Assembly (NCBI GenBank): GCA_028712695.1
Contig: JAQTQZ010000025.1
Span: 1-45,755 of the forward strand
Length of the DNA stretch: 45,755 bases
Direction of reading: 5' to 3'
Source: Methylovulum sp.
Lineage (GTDB): Bacteria > Pseudomonadota > Gammaproteobacteria > Methylococcales > Methylomonadaceae
Shown: one piece after another, positions 33,752 to 44,803 of the stretch
Layout of the letters: every line of letters starts with the position of its first letter
How positions within the stretch are numbered: the first letter of the stretch is position 1
The notes under the pieces: model-generated
Told to the model about the DNA's origin: nothing
Database searches by the model: none
The model's input: only the letters and a program-made list of their open reading frames with translations
Position numbers and translations under genes: made by a program

Positions 33752-35677
33752 ATGGCTAAAATAATCGGGATAGATTTAGGAACAACCAATTCGTGTGTCG
33801 CCGTGTTAGAAAACGGTGTCGCAAAAGTTATCGAAAACAGCGAGGGTGCACGCACCACGCCTTCCATTATTGCGTTTAGCAGTGATGATGAAGTGTTGGT
33901 TGGACAGTCTGCAAAACGTCAAGCAGTCACCAATCCGCAAAACACCTTGTTCGCCATCAAGCGTTTAATTGGTCGGCGCTTTAAAGATGATGTCGTACAA
34001 AAAGACATCAAAATGGTGCCTTACAATATCGTTGAAGCAGAAAATGGCGATGCGTGGGTTGAAGTCCACGGCAAAAAAATGGCCTCGCCTGAAATTTCGG
34101 CGCGTATTTTGATGAAGCTGAAAAAAGACGCCGAAGCCTACTTGGGCGAAACCGTCACTGAAGCAGTCATCACCGTGCCTGCGTATTTTAACGATTCACA
34201 ACGCCAAGCAACCAAAGATGCAGGCCGTATTGCGGGTCTTGACGTTAAGCGTATCATCAACGAGCCCACCGCATCTGCACTGGCTTTTGGCATGGACAAG
34301 CCCAAAGGCGACACCAAAATCGCGGTTTATGACTTAGGTGGCGGTACATTTGATATTTCCATCATCGAAATCGCCGAAATTGAAGGTGAGCACCAGTTTG
34401 AAGTGTTATCAACCAATGGCGACACGTTCTTAGGTGGTGAAGATTTTGACTCGCGCATTATTGAATATCTGGCAAGCGAGTTTAAAAAAGAAAGCGGCGT
34501 TGATGTGCATAACGACCCATTGGCATTGCAACGCTTAAAAGAAGCGGCGGAAAAAGCCAAAATCGAACTGTCATCCAGCCAACAGACTGACGTCAACTTG
34601 CCTTACATCACCGCTGATGCCACGGGGCCAAAACATTTAAACGTAAAATTGACCCGCGCCAAACTGGAATCATTGGTTGAAGAGCTGATTTTGCGCACCA
34701 AAGGCCCTTGCGAAATGGCCTTGAAAGATGCGGGCTTGTCCGCTTCAGAAATCAATGATGTGATCTTGGTCGGCGGTCAAACCCGCATGCCAAAAGTGCA
34801 AGAAATGGTTAAAAGCATCTTTGGCAAAGAGCCACGCAAAGATGTCAATCCAGACGAAGCAGTTGCATTAGGTGCGGCGATTCAGGCTGGCGTATTGGGC
34901 GGCGAAGTTAAAGATGTCTTGTTATTGGATGTTATCCCTCTGTCGCTAGGCATTGAGACCATGGGCGGGGTGATGACCAAACTGATCGAGAAAAACACCA
35001 CCATCCCAACTAATGCGTCACAGGTTTTCTCCACCGCAGATGACAACCAAACCGCAGTGACCGTACATGTGTTGCAAGGTGAGCGTGAAAAAGCATCGGC
35101 GAATAAATCGCTAGGACGTTTTGATTTGTCGGACATCCCACCTGCCCCACGCGGCATCCCACAAATTGAAGTGGCATTTGATATTGATGCGAACGGCATC
35201 CTGAACGTATCGGCTAAAGACAAGGCAACCGGCAAAAAACAATCGATTGTAATTAAAGCTTCTAGCGGCCTGTCCGATGAAGAAGTGCAACGCATGATTA
35301 AAGATGCCGAAGCGCATGCTGATGAAGACCGTAAGTTGACTGAGTTAGTCCATGCCCGCAACCATGCAGACGGCATGATTCATGCTACAGAAAAATCATT
35401 GAAAGAACTAGATGATCAAGTCGGCGCCGATGAAAAAGCGGCTATTGAAACAGCCATTAACGCGTTAAAAGAAGCCGTTAAAGGTGATGATAAAGAAGAA
35501 ATTGAAGCTAAAACAAACGATCTGACCGAACTGTCCGGCAAATTGGCAGAACGTGTTTATGCCCAAAAAGGTGCGTCTGAAGAAGCCGGCCACCACGCGG
35601 AAAGCGCATCAGCCCACGCTGATGATGGCGTGGTCGATGCCGAATTTGAAGAAGTTAAAGAAGACGATAAAAAATAA
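33752..35677 (+). CDS. dnaK: Molecular chaperone DnaK (Hsp70)
   Basis: A 641-aa ATP-dependent chaperone. Actin-like ATPase (1-385): [19 protein letters not shown], the TPSIIAF strand, [37 protein letters not shown] and [13 protein letters not shown]. Linker [19 protein letters not shown], substrate-binding beta-sandwich to about 505, helical lid and an acidic tail ending [13 protein letters not shown]. Length and motifs are standard. GGAG lies 8 bp before the ATG. It works with GrpE and with DnaJ encoded downstream; a terminator separates it from dnaJ. Confidence 0.98.
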   Translation: MAKIIGIDLGTTNSCVAVLENGVAKVIENSEGARTTPSIIAFSSDDEVLVGQSAKRQAVTNPQNTLFAIKRLIGRRFKDDVVQKDIKMVPYNIVEAENGDAWVEVHGKKMASPEISARILMKLKKDAEAYLGETVTEAVITVPAYFNDSQRQATKDAGRIAGLDVKRIINEPTASALAFGMDKPKGDTKIAVYDLGGGTFDISIIEIAEIEGEHQFEVLSTNGDTFLGGEDFDSRIIEYLASEFKKESGVDVHNDPLALQRLKEAAEKAKIELSSSQQTDVNLPYITADATGPKHLNVKLTRAKLESLVEELILRTKGPCEMALKDAGLSASEINDVILVGGQTRMPKVQEMVKSIFGKEPRKDVNPDEAVALGAAIQAGVLGGEVKDVLLLDVIPLSLGIETMGGVMTKLIEKNTTIPTNASQVFSTADDNQTAVTVHVLQGEREKASANKSLGRFDLSDIPPAPRGIPQIEVAFDIDANGILNVSAKDKATGKKQSIVIKASSGLSDEEVQRMIKDAEAHADEDRKLTELVHARNHADGMIHATEKSLKELDDQVGADEKAAIETAINALKEAVKGDDKEEIEAKTNDLTELSGKLAERVYAQKGASEEAGHHAESASAHADDGVVDAEFEEVKEDDKK

Positions 35678-35763
35678 CTTATGGTCTGGTGGGTCTGCCC
35701 TGCCATTAGTTTTGTTCCCTCGCCTGTTTGGGTGGGGGAATTAAAAATATGAGCGACACAAAC

Positions 35764-35786
35764 AAGAGGCTTACGCCTCTTTTTTG
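35764..35786 (+). terminator. Terminator after dnaK
   Basis: AAGAGGC (35764-35770), loop TTAC, GCCTCTT (35775-35781), then a run of T. It lies 87 bp after the dnaK stop, in the 260-bp gap before dnaJ, which otherwise shows no gene. Confidence 0.88.
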
Positions 35787-35937
35787 CATTTATACATTGA
35801 AGCCTTGTCCCACGTTAGCAGCTACAAGGCAAACGCGGCATAGGCACCATTTCCGGCTATTTAACTTTAATCATTAGCACTTGCAAAAAACCAAGGCCAA
35901 TTATTAAAATTAAATAAAACAAGGGTTAAAAAAAACC

Positions 35938-37892
<1,955 letters not shown>

Positions 37893-37938
37893 ACGCTTGT
37901 TCAATATCTACATATTCCATAAAAAACCGCTTAATATT

Positions 37939-37971
37939 TTGGTGTACAAAAATATGCGTTTTGTACACCAA
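37939..37971. terminator. 13-bp-stem palindrome downstream of dapB
   Basis: TTGGTGTACAAAA (37939-37951) and TTTTGTACACCAA (37959-37971) are perfect complements around a 7-base loop. It lies about 45 bp after dapB. It may be a terminator, although no clear T-tail follows, or one of a pair of related elements around the next gene (see 38612). The rest of the 311-bp gap to 38203 shows no gene. Confidence 0.6.
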
Positions 37972-38203
37972 GCTTGGCCAGTACGGCTGATAGCGCCATA
38001 AAACATAAGCCGCTAGCAATAAAACCCAGTCAGCACAGCCGCTTAATGTTGAAGCTAGCACTGCCCATCAAATTTATCCCCTGCCCACAAACCAGCCCAA
38101 GGAACCCACCACCACGTTAATCGCTCTTAATTTCGGCGGCTTCGCCAAAACCGCCCCAAGGCAGCACCCCATAACATCATATCCATCTAAGGAGAAGACA
38201 ATT

Positions 38204-38584
38204 ATGAGCACGACAAAACATGGCCTTTCAATAGGCATCGAAAGAATTGACAATGAATTTTTCCTTTCCCTAAAGGCTGTGGGCAGGCTTACCCATGAAG
38301 ATTACGAAATAATAACACCCATGCTTGATGCGGCCCTTAATGCGGTAAACGAACCCAAAATAAAAGCCATTGTTGATGGGACAGAACTGGAAGGTTGGGA
38401 ATTAAGGGCGGCTTGGGATGATTTCAAGCTTGGGCTTAAACACGGCAGTGAATTTGAAAAAATAGCCATTTACGGAAATAAGGATTGGCAACAGCTTGCC
38501 GCTAAAATTGGCTCATGGTTCATTTCCGGCGAAGCAAAATACTTTGAAAATTATGATGATGCCGTAGCATGGCTAAAGGGTTAA
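38204..38584 (+). CDS. STAS/SpoIIAA-like (DUF3478) protein
   Basis: A 126-aa soluble alpha/beta protein of the SpoIIAA-like/STAS-SEC14 superfamily. Features are FFLSLKAVGRLTHEDYEIITPMLDAAL (strand and first helix), KIKAIVDGTELEGWELRAAWDDFKLGLKHGSEFEKIAIYGNKDWQQLAAKI and the final EAKYFENYDDAVAWLKG. These proteins are widespread but their role is unproven; lipid or small-molecule binding is often proposed. AAGGAGAAG about 8-14 bp before the ATG is an excellent ribosome site, hinting at high expression. It lies between two palindromes and is probably monocistronic. Confidence 0.85.
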   Translation: MSTTKHGLSIGIERIDNEFFLSLKAVGRLTHEDYEIITPMLDAALNAVNEPKIKAIVDGTELEGWELRAAWDDFKLGLKHGSEFEKIAIYGNKDWQQLAAKIGSWFISGEAKYFENYDDAVAWLKG

Positions 38585-38611
38585 GAAAGCCAAAATATCA
38601 ACGTTAATAAT

Positions 38612-38637
38612 GGAGTAAAAAACATGTTTTTTACTCC
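38612..38637. terminator. Perfect 26-bp palindrome after the STAS-like gene
   Basis: GGAGTAAAAAACA (38612-38624) is directly followed by its reverse complement. It sits 27 bp after the STAS-like stop and could terminate that gene and, from the other side, dbpA. The 60 bp after it resemble the 60 bp after the palindrome at 37939, including a CAATAAAA-CCCA stretch. Confidence 0.6.
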
Positions 38638-38721
38638 GAACTTGGCTGATTGGTAAGGCTATAAGACATCAGCCCTTCCTCAATAAAAACCCACGCCATT
38701 AAACAAATTCCAACAAACCAA

Positions 38722-40110
38722 TCACCCCCACTGCGACTTACGCACATTAAAACTGCGGCCCTTGATTTTGCCGTTCCGTAAGCGGTTTAGCGCTTTGTCG
38801 GCGCTGTCACGTTTGATGGCGACATAGGCATGGGCATCGAAAATATCAATTTTGCCGACTTCGCTGCCCTCAAGACCTGCATCACCGGTCAATGCTCCCA
38901 ATATATCGCCCGGACGCATTTTGTTTTTACGGCCGCCATCTATCCATAACGTCACCATCGGCGGCTCAAAACGGTGCTCGTAGCCCATCGTAAAAGGCGC
39001 GACTTCATCCCAGCGGGCGGTGCTTGCCTGATAGTCTTCAATCGCTTTAACGCGGTTCAGTTCCTGCTGGGTCGCTAAACTGAGCGCCAGACCTTTGCTG
39101 CCTGCACGTCCAGTACGGCCAATGCGGTGAATGTAGACCTCGGCATCCCAAGGCAATTCGTAGTTAATCACGGCTTGCAGTTCTTTAATATCCAAACCCC
39201 GAGCAGCAACATCCGTCGCGACTAAAACAGAGCAGCTCTTATTGGCGAAACGTACTAATATTTGATCGCGGTGTTTTTGTTCCAGATCGCCGTGCAAAGC
39301 CTGCACCGAAAAACCGCAATTTTCCAAGGTAACCGCGACATCTTGGCAGTCTTTTTTGGTGTTACAAAAAACCACGGTCGATTCGGGGCGATGGTAAGCC
39401 AACAAATAGCCCAACGCATTGACCCGCGTCGCTTTGTCTATTTGATAAAAACGCTGCTCTATAACGCTGTCGTGATGACGGCTGTCAATACTGACAGAAA
39501 CCGGCTGGTTCTGAAACGCCCGGCTCATTTCGCGGATAGGATCGGAATACGTGGCGGAAAACAGCAAGGTTTGTTTATCGCGGGGCGCATAGGAAAGCAC
39601 ATCCCTGATGACGTCTTCAAACCCCATGTCCAGCATCCGGTCTGCTTCATCCAGCACCAAAACTTTAAGCTTGTCCAAATGCAAGCTGCGCTTACGCAAA
39701 TGTTCCTGCAAGCGTCCGGGCGTACCGACCACAATATGCACACCATGCTCCAAAGACCCCAACTGGGGGCCAAACGGTACGCCGCCGCAAAGGGACAACA
39801 CTTTGCAATTTTGAGTGGAGCGCGCCAATCTGCGCAGCTCTTTGGTGACCTGGTCAGCAAGTTCACGCGTCGGGCAGATCACTAAAGCTTGCACGCTAAA
39901 ATGGCTTAAATCCAGAAGTGACAGCAGACCAATACCAAAAGCGGCGGTTTTACCACTGCCGGTTTTGGCTTGGGCAATCACATCCCGGCCTTCGAGGATG
40001 TGCGGTAGCGTTTCTGCTTGGATGGGGGTTAAATGGGTATAACCCAAGGATTTGATGTTATCTAATAAAGCGGGGGTTAACGGTAATGACGAAAATTCAA
40101 CAGTGTTCAC
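38722..40110 (-). CDS. dbpA: ATP-dependent RNA helicase DbpA
   Basis: A 462-aa DEAD-box helicase acting in 50S ribosome assembly by recognising hairpin 92 of 23S rRNA. Q motif and motif I TPIQAETLPHILEGRDVIAQAKTGSGKT (about 27-54), LVICPTRELADQV, VVGTPGRLQEH, DEAD in VLVLDEADRMLDMGF, SAT, the second RecA domain with LVATDVAARGLDI and HRIGRTGRAG, and a C-terminal RNA-binding domain (about 385-462: MVTLWIDGGRKNKMRPGDILGALTGDAGLEGSEVGKIDIFDAHAYVAI) diagnostic of DbpA. It is transcribed alone, divergent from mrcB. Confidence 0.95.
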   Translation of the reverse strand: MNTVEFSSLPLTPALLDNIKSLGYTHLTPIQAETLPHILEGRDVIAQAKTGSGKTAAFGIGLLSLLDLSHFSVQALVICPTRELADQVTKELRRLARSTQNCKVLSLCGGVPFGPQLGSLEHGVHIVVGTPGRLQEHLRKRSLHLDKLKVLVLDEADRMLDMGFEDVIRDVLSYAPRDKQTLLFSATYSDPIREMSRAFQNQPVSVSIDSRHHDSVIEQRFYQIDKATRVNALGYLLAYHRPESTVVFCNTKKDCQDVAVTLENCGFSVQALHGDLEQKHRDQILVRFANKSCSVLVATDVAARGLDIKELQAVINYELPWDAEVYIHRIGRTGRAGSKGLALSLATQQELNRVKAIEDYQASTARWDEVAPFTMGYEHRFEPPMVTLWIDGGRKNKMRPGDILGALTGDAGLEGSEVGKIDIFDAHAYVAIKRDSADKALNRLRNGKIKGRSFNVRKSQWG

Positions 40111-40317
40111 AAAAGACTCTTAGGCAAGACGAATAGCGGCGCACTGCCGTAATTCAATAGACTATGATACCAGATACCCCGCTTTTTAAGATGCTTATAC
40201 AATGGGTTAAAAATAAACCTATCAACAAATTAAATTTAGGATCCAACATTTATTCATTTACTATTCATAGTATTACCCCAAAATTGACGGTTGCTAATTT
40301 CGACAATCCTATTTCTG

Positions 40318-40323
40318 TATAAT
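40318..40323 (+). promoter_or_regulatory. Probable -10 box of mrcB
   Basis: TATAAT lies 38 bp before the mrcB start in the 251-bp divergent dbpA/mrcB gap. TTGACG at 40284-40289 is too far (28 bp) to be its -35, so the promoter is only half defined. Confidence 0.4.
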
Positions 40324-40361
40324 ACTTGGCGATGACGTTTGAAACAGACGATTAAAAGGCT

Positions 40362-42698
40362 ATGGCAAAAAAACCACAAAAAACCAGTGTGAGATATGCG
40401 AGCAAAAAAAACGCAAAAAAAACCGGATTCCATTGGTTTAGAAACTTATTATTACTCATTTTTGCTGGCCTTTCCTTTGTCTTACTGAGCTATCTAAGTT
40501 ACTTGGATTACAACATCAGCAGTCAATTTGAAGGCAAACGCTGGGCCATTCCGGCGCGTGTTTATGCGAATCCCATCGAACTCTATGCAGGCCACGCAAT
40601 CACCCAACCCAAGTTTGAAGAATTATTGCAATTATTGCATTATCGGAAAGACCCCCATTTATCGGCTGAAGGAACTTATTTCAAAGATACCCAGCAAATT
40701 AGCGTCAGGACACGCGATTTCAAATTTTGGGATGAACAGCAGTCCAGCAAGCTGATGCAAGTCAATTTTACCGAGGCCGGTATTGCCTCAATGACTGACT
40801 TAAAGCAAGAAAAAAGCATCGACATCATGCGCATGGATCCGGTGCAAATTGGCAGTTTTTATCCTACCATCAAAGAAGACCGGGTATTAATCAAGCTGGA
40901 AGATACACCAAAGGCATTAATTGATGGCTTGCTCGCCTCTGAAGACCGTGATTTCTACCAACATTTCGGCATTTCCATGCGCGGCATTGGCAGGGCAATG
41001 TGGGCAAACCTACGTGCTGGTGGTATGGTGCAGGGCGGCAGCACGATTACCCAGCAATTGGCTAAGAACTTTTATTTAAGCTCGGAGCGCAGCCTGTCAC
41101 GCAAGGCAAAAGAAGCGCTTATGTCGTTGATACTGGAATTTCGCTACAGCAAGGATGAAATCCTGGAAGCCTATTTAAATGAAATTTATCTGGGTCAAAA
41201 CGGTGCCCATGCCGTGCATGGTTTCGGTTTGGCGAGTGAGTTCTATTTCGGCAACCCATTAAAAGATTTGCCATTGGAACAGATTGCCTCACTGGTTGCC
41301 TTAGTGCGTGGCCCCTCAGAATATGACCCACGGCGTTACCCTGAGCGGGCATTGCAACGGCGTAATCTGGTGCTTGATGAAATGGTGTTGGAAGGCCATT
41401 TGACAGAGAAGCAAGCCATTATCGCCAAGGCCAAGCCATTGAATGTGATTCCCCGCTCGCAGCGGCCAACTAACCGTTATCCAGGATTTCTTGAACTGGT
41501 CAAACGCCGCCTAAAAGAAGAATACCGCGAGCAAGATTTTACCTCAGACGGCCTGATTATTTTTACTACGCTGGACACCCAAATCCAAGACACCGTGGAA
41601 GACTCTGTAGCCGCCAAGTTGAATCAGCTAGAGAAATCACCCAAAGCCAGCAAACTTGAAACTGCCGTTGTCGTCACGCGCAGGGATAGTGGCGAGATTG
41701 TCGCGCTTATCAGTGGCCGCGAAAATTCTGCCGCTGGCTTTAACCGTGCATTGGATGCGGTGCGGCCAATAGGCTCGCTGATTAAGCCGGTGGTTTATCT
41801 CACCGCACTGGAATATCCTGACAAATACACCATTACAACCCCTATTAATGACACGTCCATCACAGTCAGAGGACAAAATGGCACAGATTGGATACCTAAA
41901 AATTATGACCATCGTGAGCATGGCCGCGTCCCGCTCCACACAGCGCTGGCAAAATCCTATAACTTGGCGACTGTGCGCGTCGGCATGGATGTGGGCATTG
42001 CCAGGACAGCCAAGACCCTAAAAGACATGGGGGTGAACAAAGAAGTTGACCTGTTCCCTTCGCTATTGCTGGGCGCGTCGTCACTGACGCCGTTGGAAGT
42101 CACACAAATGTACCAAACACTGGCGGGCGACGGTTTTTTAACCCCGCTTAAAGCAATCCGGGCAGTCATCGCGGCTAACGGCGAACATCTGCAAAGCTAT
42201 CCTTTTAATGTCAAACAAACGGTGGATCCAGCGGCGACTTATATCGTCAATACAATTTTGCAAGAAGTGATGCACGAAGGGACAGGTAAATCTGCGTACT
42301 CTGCATTCCCCGAAGACTATGGTCTGATTGGTAAAACCGGCACCACCAATGACGCTAAAGATAGCTGGTTTGCAGGCTATACCGGCGATTATCTGTCGGT
42401 TGTGTGGGTAGGCCGGGATGACAATAAGCCCATCGGCTTAACCGGTGCAACTGGCGCGTTACCAGTCTGGATAACGCTGATGCAAAAAATCTCCACCCAA
42501 CCCGTCATTTTAACCCCGCCTGATAACATAAAAATGGCATGGATTGACCGCAGCACTGGCTTGCTTGCTAAAAAAGGCTGTGGAAACGCCAAGGAATACC
42601 CTTATATTTCCGGTTCACAGCCAACCACCTATTCTGCCTGTGGAAATCCGGTTGTCCAGCCAGACCGGTCATGGTTCGGCGATTTCTTTCCCGAATAA
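40362..42698 (+). CDS. mrcB: Penicillin-binding protein 1B
   Basis: A 778-aa bifunctional peptidoglycan glycosyltransferase/transpeptidase. It has a basic cytoplasmic start, one membrane segment (about 30-48, LLLLIFAGLSFVLLSYLSYL), a UB2H-like region (about 60-150), GT51 domain with catalytic Glu in SEDRDFYQHFG (about 191-201), GGSTITQQLAKNF and RKAKEALMSLILEF, and a transpeptidase domain with SLIK (Ser near 472), SYN in AKSYNLATVRVG and KTGTT (near 657). Length and the UB2H-like insert favour PBP1B over PBP1A. Followed 20 bp later by lolA. Confidence 0.94.
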   Translation: MAKKPQKTSVRYASKKNAKKTGFHWFRNLLLLIFAGLSFVLLSYLSYLDYNISSQFEGKRWAIPARVYANPIELYAGHAITQPKFEELLQLLHYRKDPHLSAEGTYFKDTQQISVRTRDFKFWDEQQSSKLMQVNFTEAGIASMTDLKQEKSIDIMRMDPVQIGSFYPTIKEDRVLIKLEDTPKALIDGLLASEDRDFYQHFGISMRGIGRAMWANLRAGGMVQGGSTITQQLAKNFYLSSERSLSRKAKEALMSLILEFRYSKDEILEAYLNEIYLGQNGAHAVHGFGLASEFYFGNPLKDLPLEQIASLVALVRGPSEYDPRRYPERALQRRNLVLDEMVLEGHLTEKQAIIAKAKPLNVIPRSQRPTNRYPGFLELVKRRLKEEYREQDFTSDGLIIFTTLDTQIQDTVEDSVAAKLNQLEKSPKASKLETAVVVTRRDSGEIVALISGRENSAAGFNRALDAVRPIGSLIKPVVYLTALEYPDKYTITTPINDTSITVRGQNGTDWIPKNYDHREHGRVPLHTALAKSYNLATVRVGMDVGIARTAKTLKDMGVNKEVDLFPSLLLGASSLTPLEVTQMYQTLAGDGFLTPLKAIRAVIAANGEHLQSYPFNVKQTVDPAATYIVNTILQEVMHEGTGKSAYSAFPEDYGLIGKTGTTNDAKDSWFAGYTGDYLSVVWVGRDDNKPIGLTGATGALPVWITLMQKISTQPVILTPPDNIKMAWIDRSTGLLAKKGCGNAKEYPYISGSQPTTYSACGNPVVQPDRSWFGDFFPE

Positions 42699-42718
42699 TT
42701 TTTAACTTTGAGTATTCT

Positions 42719-43351
42719 ATGAACCTCCTTTATTTTCTTCGCCCCGCCTTAATAACTGCCCTGCTCGTTTTTAACAACACCGCCTATCCGGAAGACAAAC
42801 CGGTACAACAGTTAAAAGCTTTTTTATCAGCCACCCGTTCATTGACCGCCGATTTTAAACAAGTATTAATCAATGAAGCAGGCAATCCTGCGCAAACAAG
42901 CTACGGCGTTTTTTATTTGCAACGTCCAGGAAAATTCCGCTGGAATTACCTTAAACCCTTTCAACAACAGATTGTTTCTACCTCAGGAAAAGTCTGGTTT
43001 TATGACACGGATCTGGAACAGGTCACCATTAAAAAACTCGATGAATCGGTCGGTTCAACGCCAGCGCTATTGTTAAGCGGCGATGTTTCGTTGGAAGAAA
43101 ATTACACTATGGAAGAGCAAGGCACTGAAGGTGATATGCAGTGGATCAAACTAGTGCCTAAAAACCAGGACAGCAGTTTTAAATACTTGCTGATCGGCTT
43201 GGAAAAAGGCTCCCTAAGCGGCATGGAACTCAGTGATAATTTTGGTCAGCTTACCCGCATTTATTTTTCCTCCATCAAGCTAAATCAGCCAATAACCCCG
43301 TCAATCTTTGAATTCCAAGTGCCCAAAGGCGCCGATGTGTTTTCTGAATAA
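42719..43351 (+). CDS. lolA: Outer-membrane lipoprotein carrier protein LolA
   Basis: A 210-aa periplasmic chaperone that shuttles lipoproteins from LolCDE to LolB. Signal peptide MNLLYFLRPALITALLVFNNTAYPE, then VQQLKAFLSATRSLTADFKQVL, YGVFYLQRPGKFRWNYLKPFQQQIVSTSGKVWFYDTDLEQVTIKKL and SGMELSDNFGQLTRIYFSSIKLN, all typical of LolA. The start at 42719 is preferred over one 48 bp upstream because the latter overlaps mrcB and spoils the signal peptide. rarA follows after 5 bp. Confidence 0.95.
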   Translation: MNLLYFLRPALITALLVFNNTAYPEDKPVQQLKAFLSATRSLTADFKQVLINEAGNPAQTSYGVFYLQRPGKFRWNYLKPFQQQIVSTSGKVWFYDTDLEQVTIKKLDESVGSTPALLLSGDVSLEENYTMEEQGTEGDMQWIKLVPKNQDSSFKYLLIGLEKGSLSGMELSDNFGQLTRIYFSSIKLNQPITPSIFEFQVPKGADVFSE

Positions 43352-43356
43352 TACAA

Positions 43357-44661
43357 ATGTTTGACGATTTGACTAAACCGTTAGCCGACCGGATGCGGCC
43401 ACGCGTTCTGGATGACTATGTCGGCCAAGCGCACATTATAAAGCCCGGCAAGCCGCTTTATGAGGCCATTGCCTCAGGCCGGCTGCATTCGATGATTTTT
43501 TGGGGGCCGCCAGGCACCGGTAAAACCACGCTGGCAAGACTAATTGCCCAGCATTCCGATGCTGAATTCATACCAATTTCAGCGGTGCTGTCGGGCGTTA
43601 AAGACATCCGGGCGGCCGTGGATGAAGCGAAAAAAAACCAGCTAAATCAGCACAAGCGCACTGTTTTATTCGTCGACGAAGTGCACCGCTTCAATAAATC
43701 GCAACAAGATGCATTCTTGCCCCATGTTGAAGACGGCACGGTATATTTTGTTGGCGCAACCACAGAAAACCCGTCTTTTGCACTGAATAACGCCTTGCTG
43801 TCACGCGCCCGCGTTTATGTGCTTAACGCACTGACCCCTGATGATTTGCTGATCGTGCTGGACAAAGCGCTGACCGATCAGCAGCATGGCCTAGGCCACC
43901 TTGCAGTAAAAGTCACAGATGACATTAAACTGCAATTTGCTGAAGCCGCCGATGGCGATGCCAGAAGACTGTTGAATTTGTTGGAGCTTGCCGTCGAACT
44001 TGCCGCCGCCAAGGGCGACCCGGAAATTACCGCAGCAATTGCCCAAGAAGTGCTTAGCGGCGGTGTCAGACGTTTTGATAACCAAGGTGAAGAGTTTTAT
44101 AACCAGATCTCGGCGCTGCATAAATCGGTGCGCGGCAGCGCGCCAGATGCGGCACTGTACTGGCTGTGCCGGATGATGGACGCAGGCTGCGACCTAGCTT
44201 ATCTTGCCCGCCGCATCGTCAGGATGGCATCGGAAGACATCGGCAATGCCGACCCGCGCGCTTTGCAAATTGCCATTAATGCGTGGGAAGCCCAAGAACG
44301 CCTCGGCAGCCCCGAAGGCGAACTGTCCTTGGCACAGGCCATCGTTTACTTGGCTTGTGCGCCTAAAAGCAACGCCGTTTACAAAGCCTACAATGCCGCC
44401 ATGGGGCATGCCAGGCAAAGTGGCAGCTTGCCTGTACCGGTACATTTACGCAATGCACCCACCCAATTAATGAAATCACTGGATTACGGCAAAGCTTACC
44501 GTTACGCCCACAACGAACCTGAAGCCTACGCGGCGGGAGAAAATTATTTTCCCGAAGAACTCGCTTGCACGCATTATTACGAACCGGTAGAGCGTGGATT
44601 GGAAATAAAAATCAAGGAAAAACTAAAGCATTTGCAAGAACTGGATAAGAACAGCAGGTAA
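43357..44661 (+). CDS. rarA: Replication-associated recombination protein A (RarA/MgsA)
   Basis: A 434-aa AAA+ ATPase related to clamp-loader subunits, acting at stalled forks and gaps with SSB. It starts [24 protein letters not shown]; Walker [16 protein letters not shown] (near 45-60), Walker [24 protein letters not shown], sensor 1 [10 protein letters not shown], arginine finger LLSRARV, and the C-terminal tetramerisation region with [23 protein letters not shown]. The lolA-rarA pairing is conserved across gammaproteobacteria. Confidence 0.96.
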   Translation: MFDDLTKPLADRMRPRVLDDYVGQAHIIKPGKPLYEAIASGRLHSMIFWGPPGTGKTTLARLIAQHSDAEFIPISAVLSGVKDIRAAVDEAKKNQLNQHKRTVLFVDEVHRFNKSQQDAFLPHVEDGTVYFVGATTENPSFALNNALLSRARVYVLNALTPDDLLIVLDKALTDQQHGLGHLAVKVTDDIKLQFAEAADGDARRLLNLLELAVELAAAKGDPEITAAIAQEVLSGGVRRFDNQGEEFYNQISALHKSVRGSAPDAALYWLCRMMDAGCDLAYLARRIVRMASEDIGNADPRALQIAINAWEAQERLGSPEGELSLAQAIVYLACAPKSNAVYKAYNAAMGHARQSGSLPVPVHLRNAPTQLMKSLDYGKAYRYAHNEPEAYAAGENYFPEELACTHYYEPVERGLEIKIKEKLKHLQELDKNSR

Positions 44662-44720
44662 TGACCAACGGACCGCGTTACCTTTTGACTAACTTGAGAA
44701 CCCAACCATTGCTCGCAACC

Positions 44721-44797
44721 GTAGGTTGGGGGTGAGGCATGAACCCCAACATATCGAAGCGTTAAATGTTGGGGTTCGCACACTCACCCCAACCTAC
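44721..44797. repeat. REP-like palindromic element
   Basis: GTAGGTTGGGG (from 44721) and CCCCAACCTAC (to 44797) are outer complements. Inside them AACCCCAACAT (44742-44752) pairs with ATGTTGGGGTT (44766-44776), giving one long stem with a short internal asymmetry. A second CCCAACC at 44701-44707 also faces GGTTGGG. The 3' side could act as terminator between the convergent rarA and mltB genes. The composition resembles dispersed intergenic palindromes seen in many environmental Proteobacteria. Confidence 0.75.
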
Positions 44798-44803
44798 AGC
44801 ACT

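Noticed and set aside
39262-39885. A 207-codon plus-strand open frame inside dbpA
   Set aside because: It is antisense to the DEAD-box core; no domain or ribosome site was recognised.
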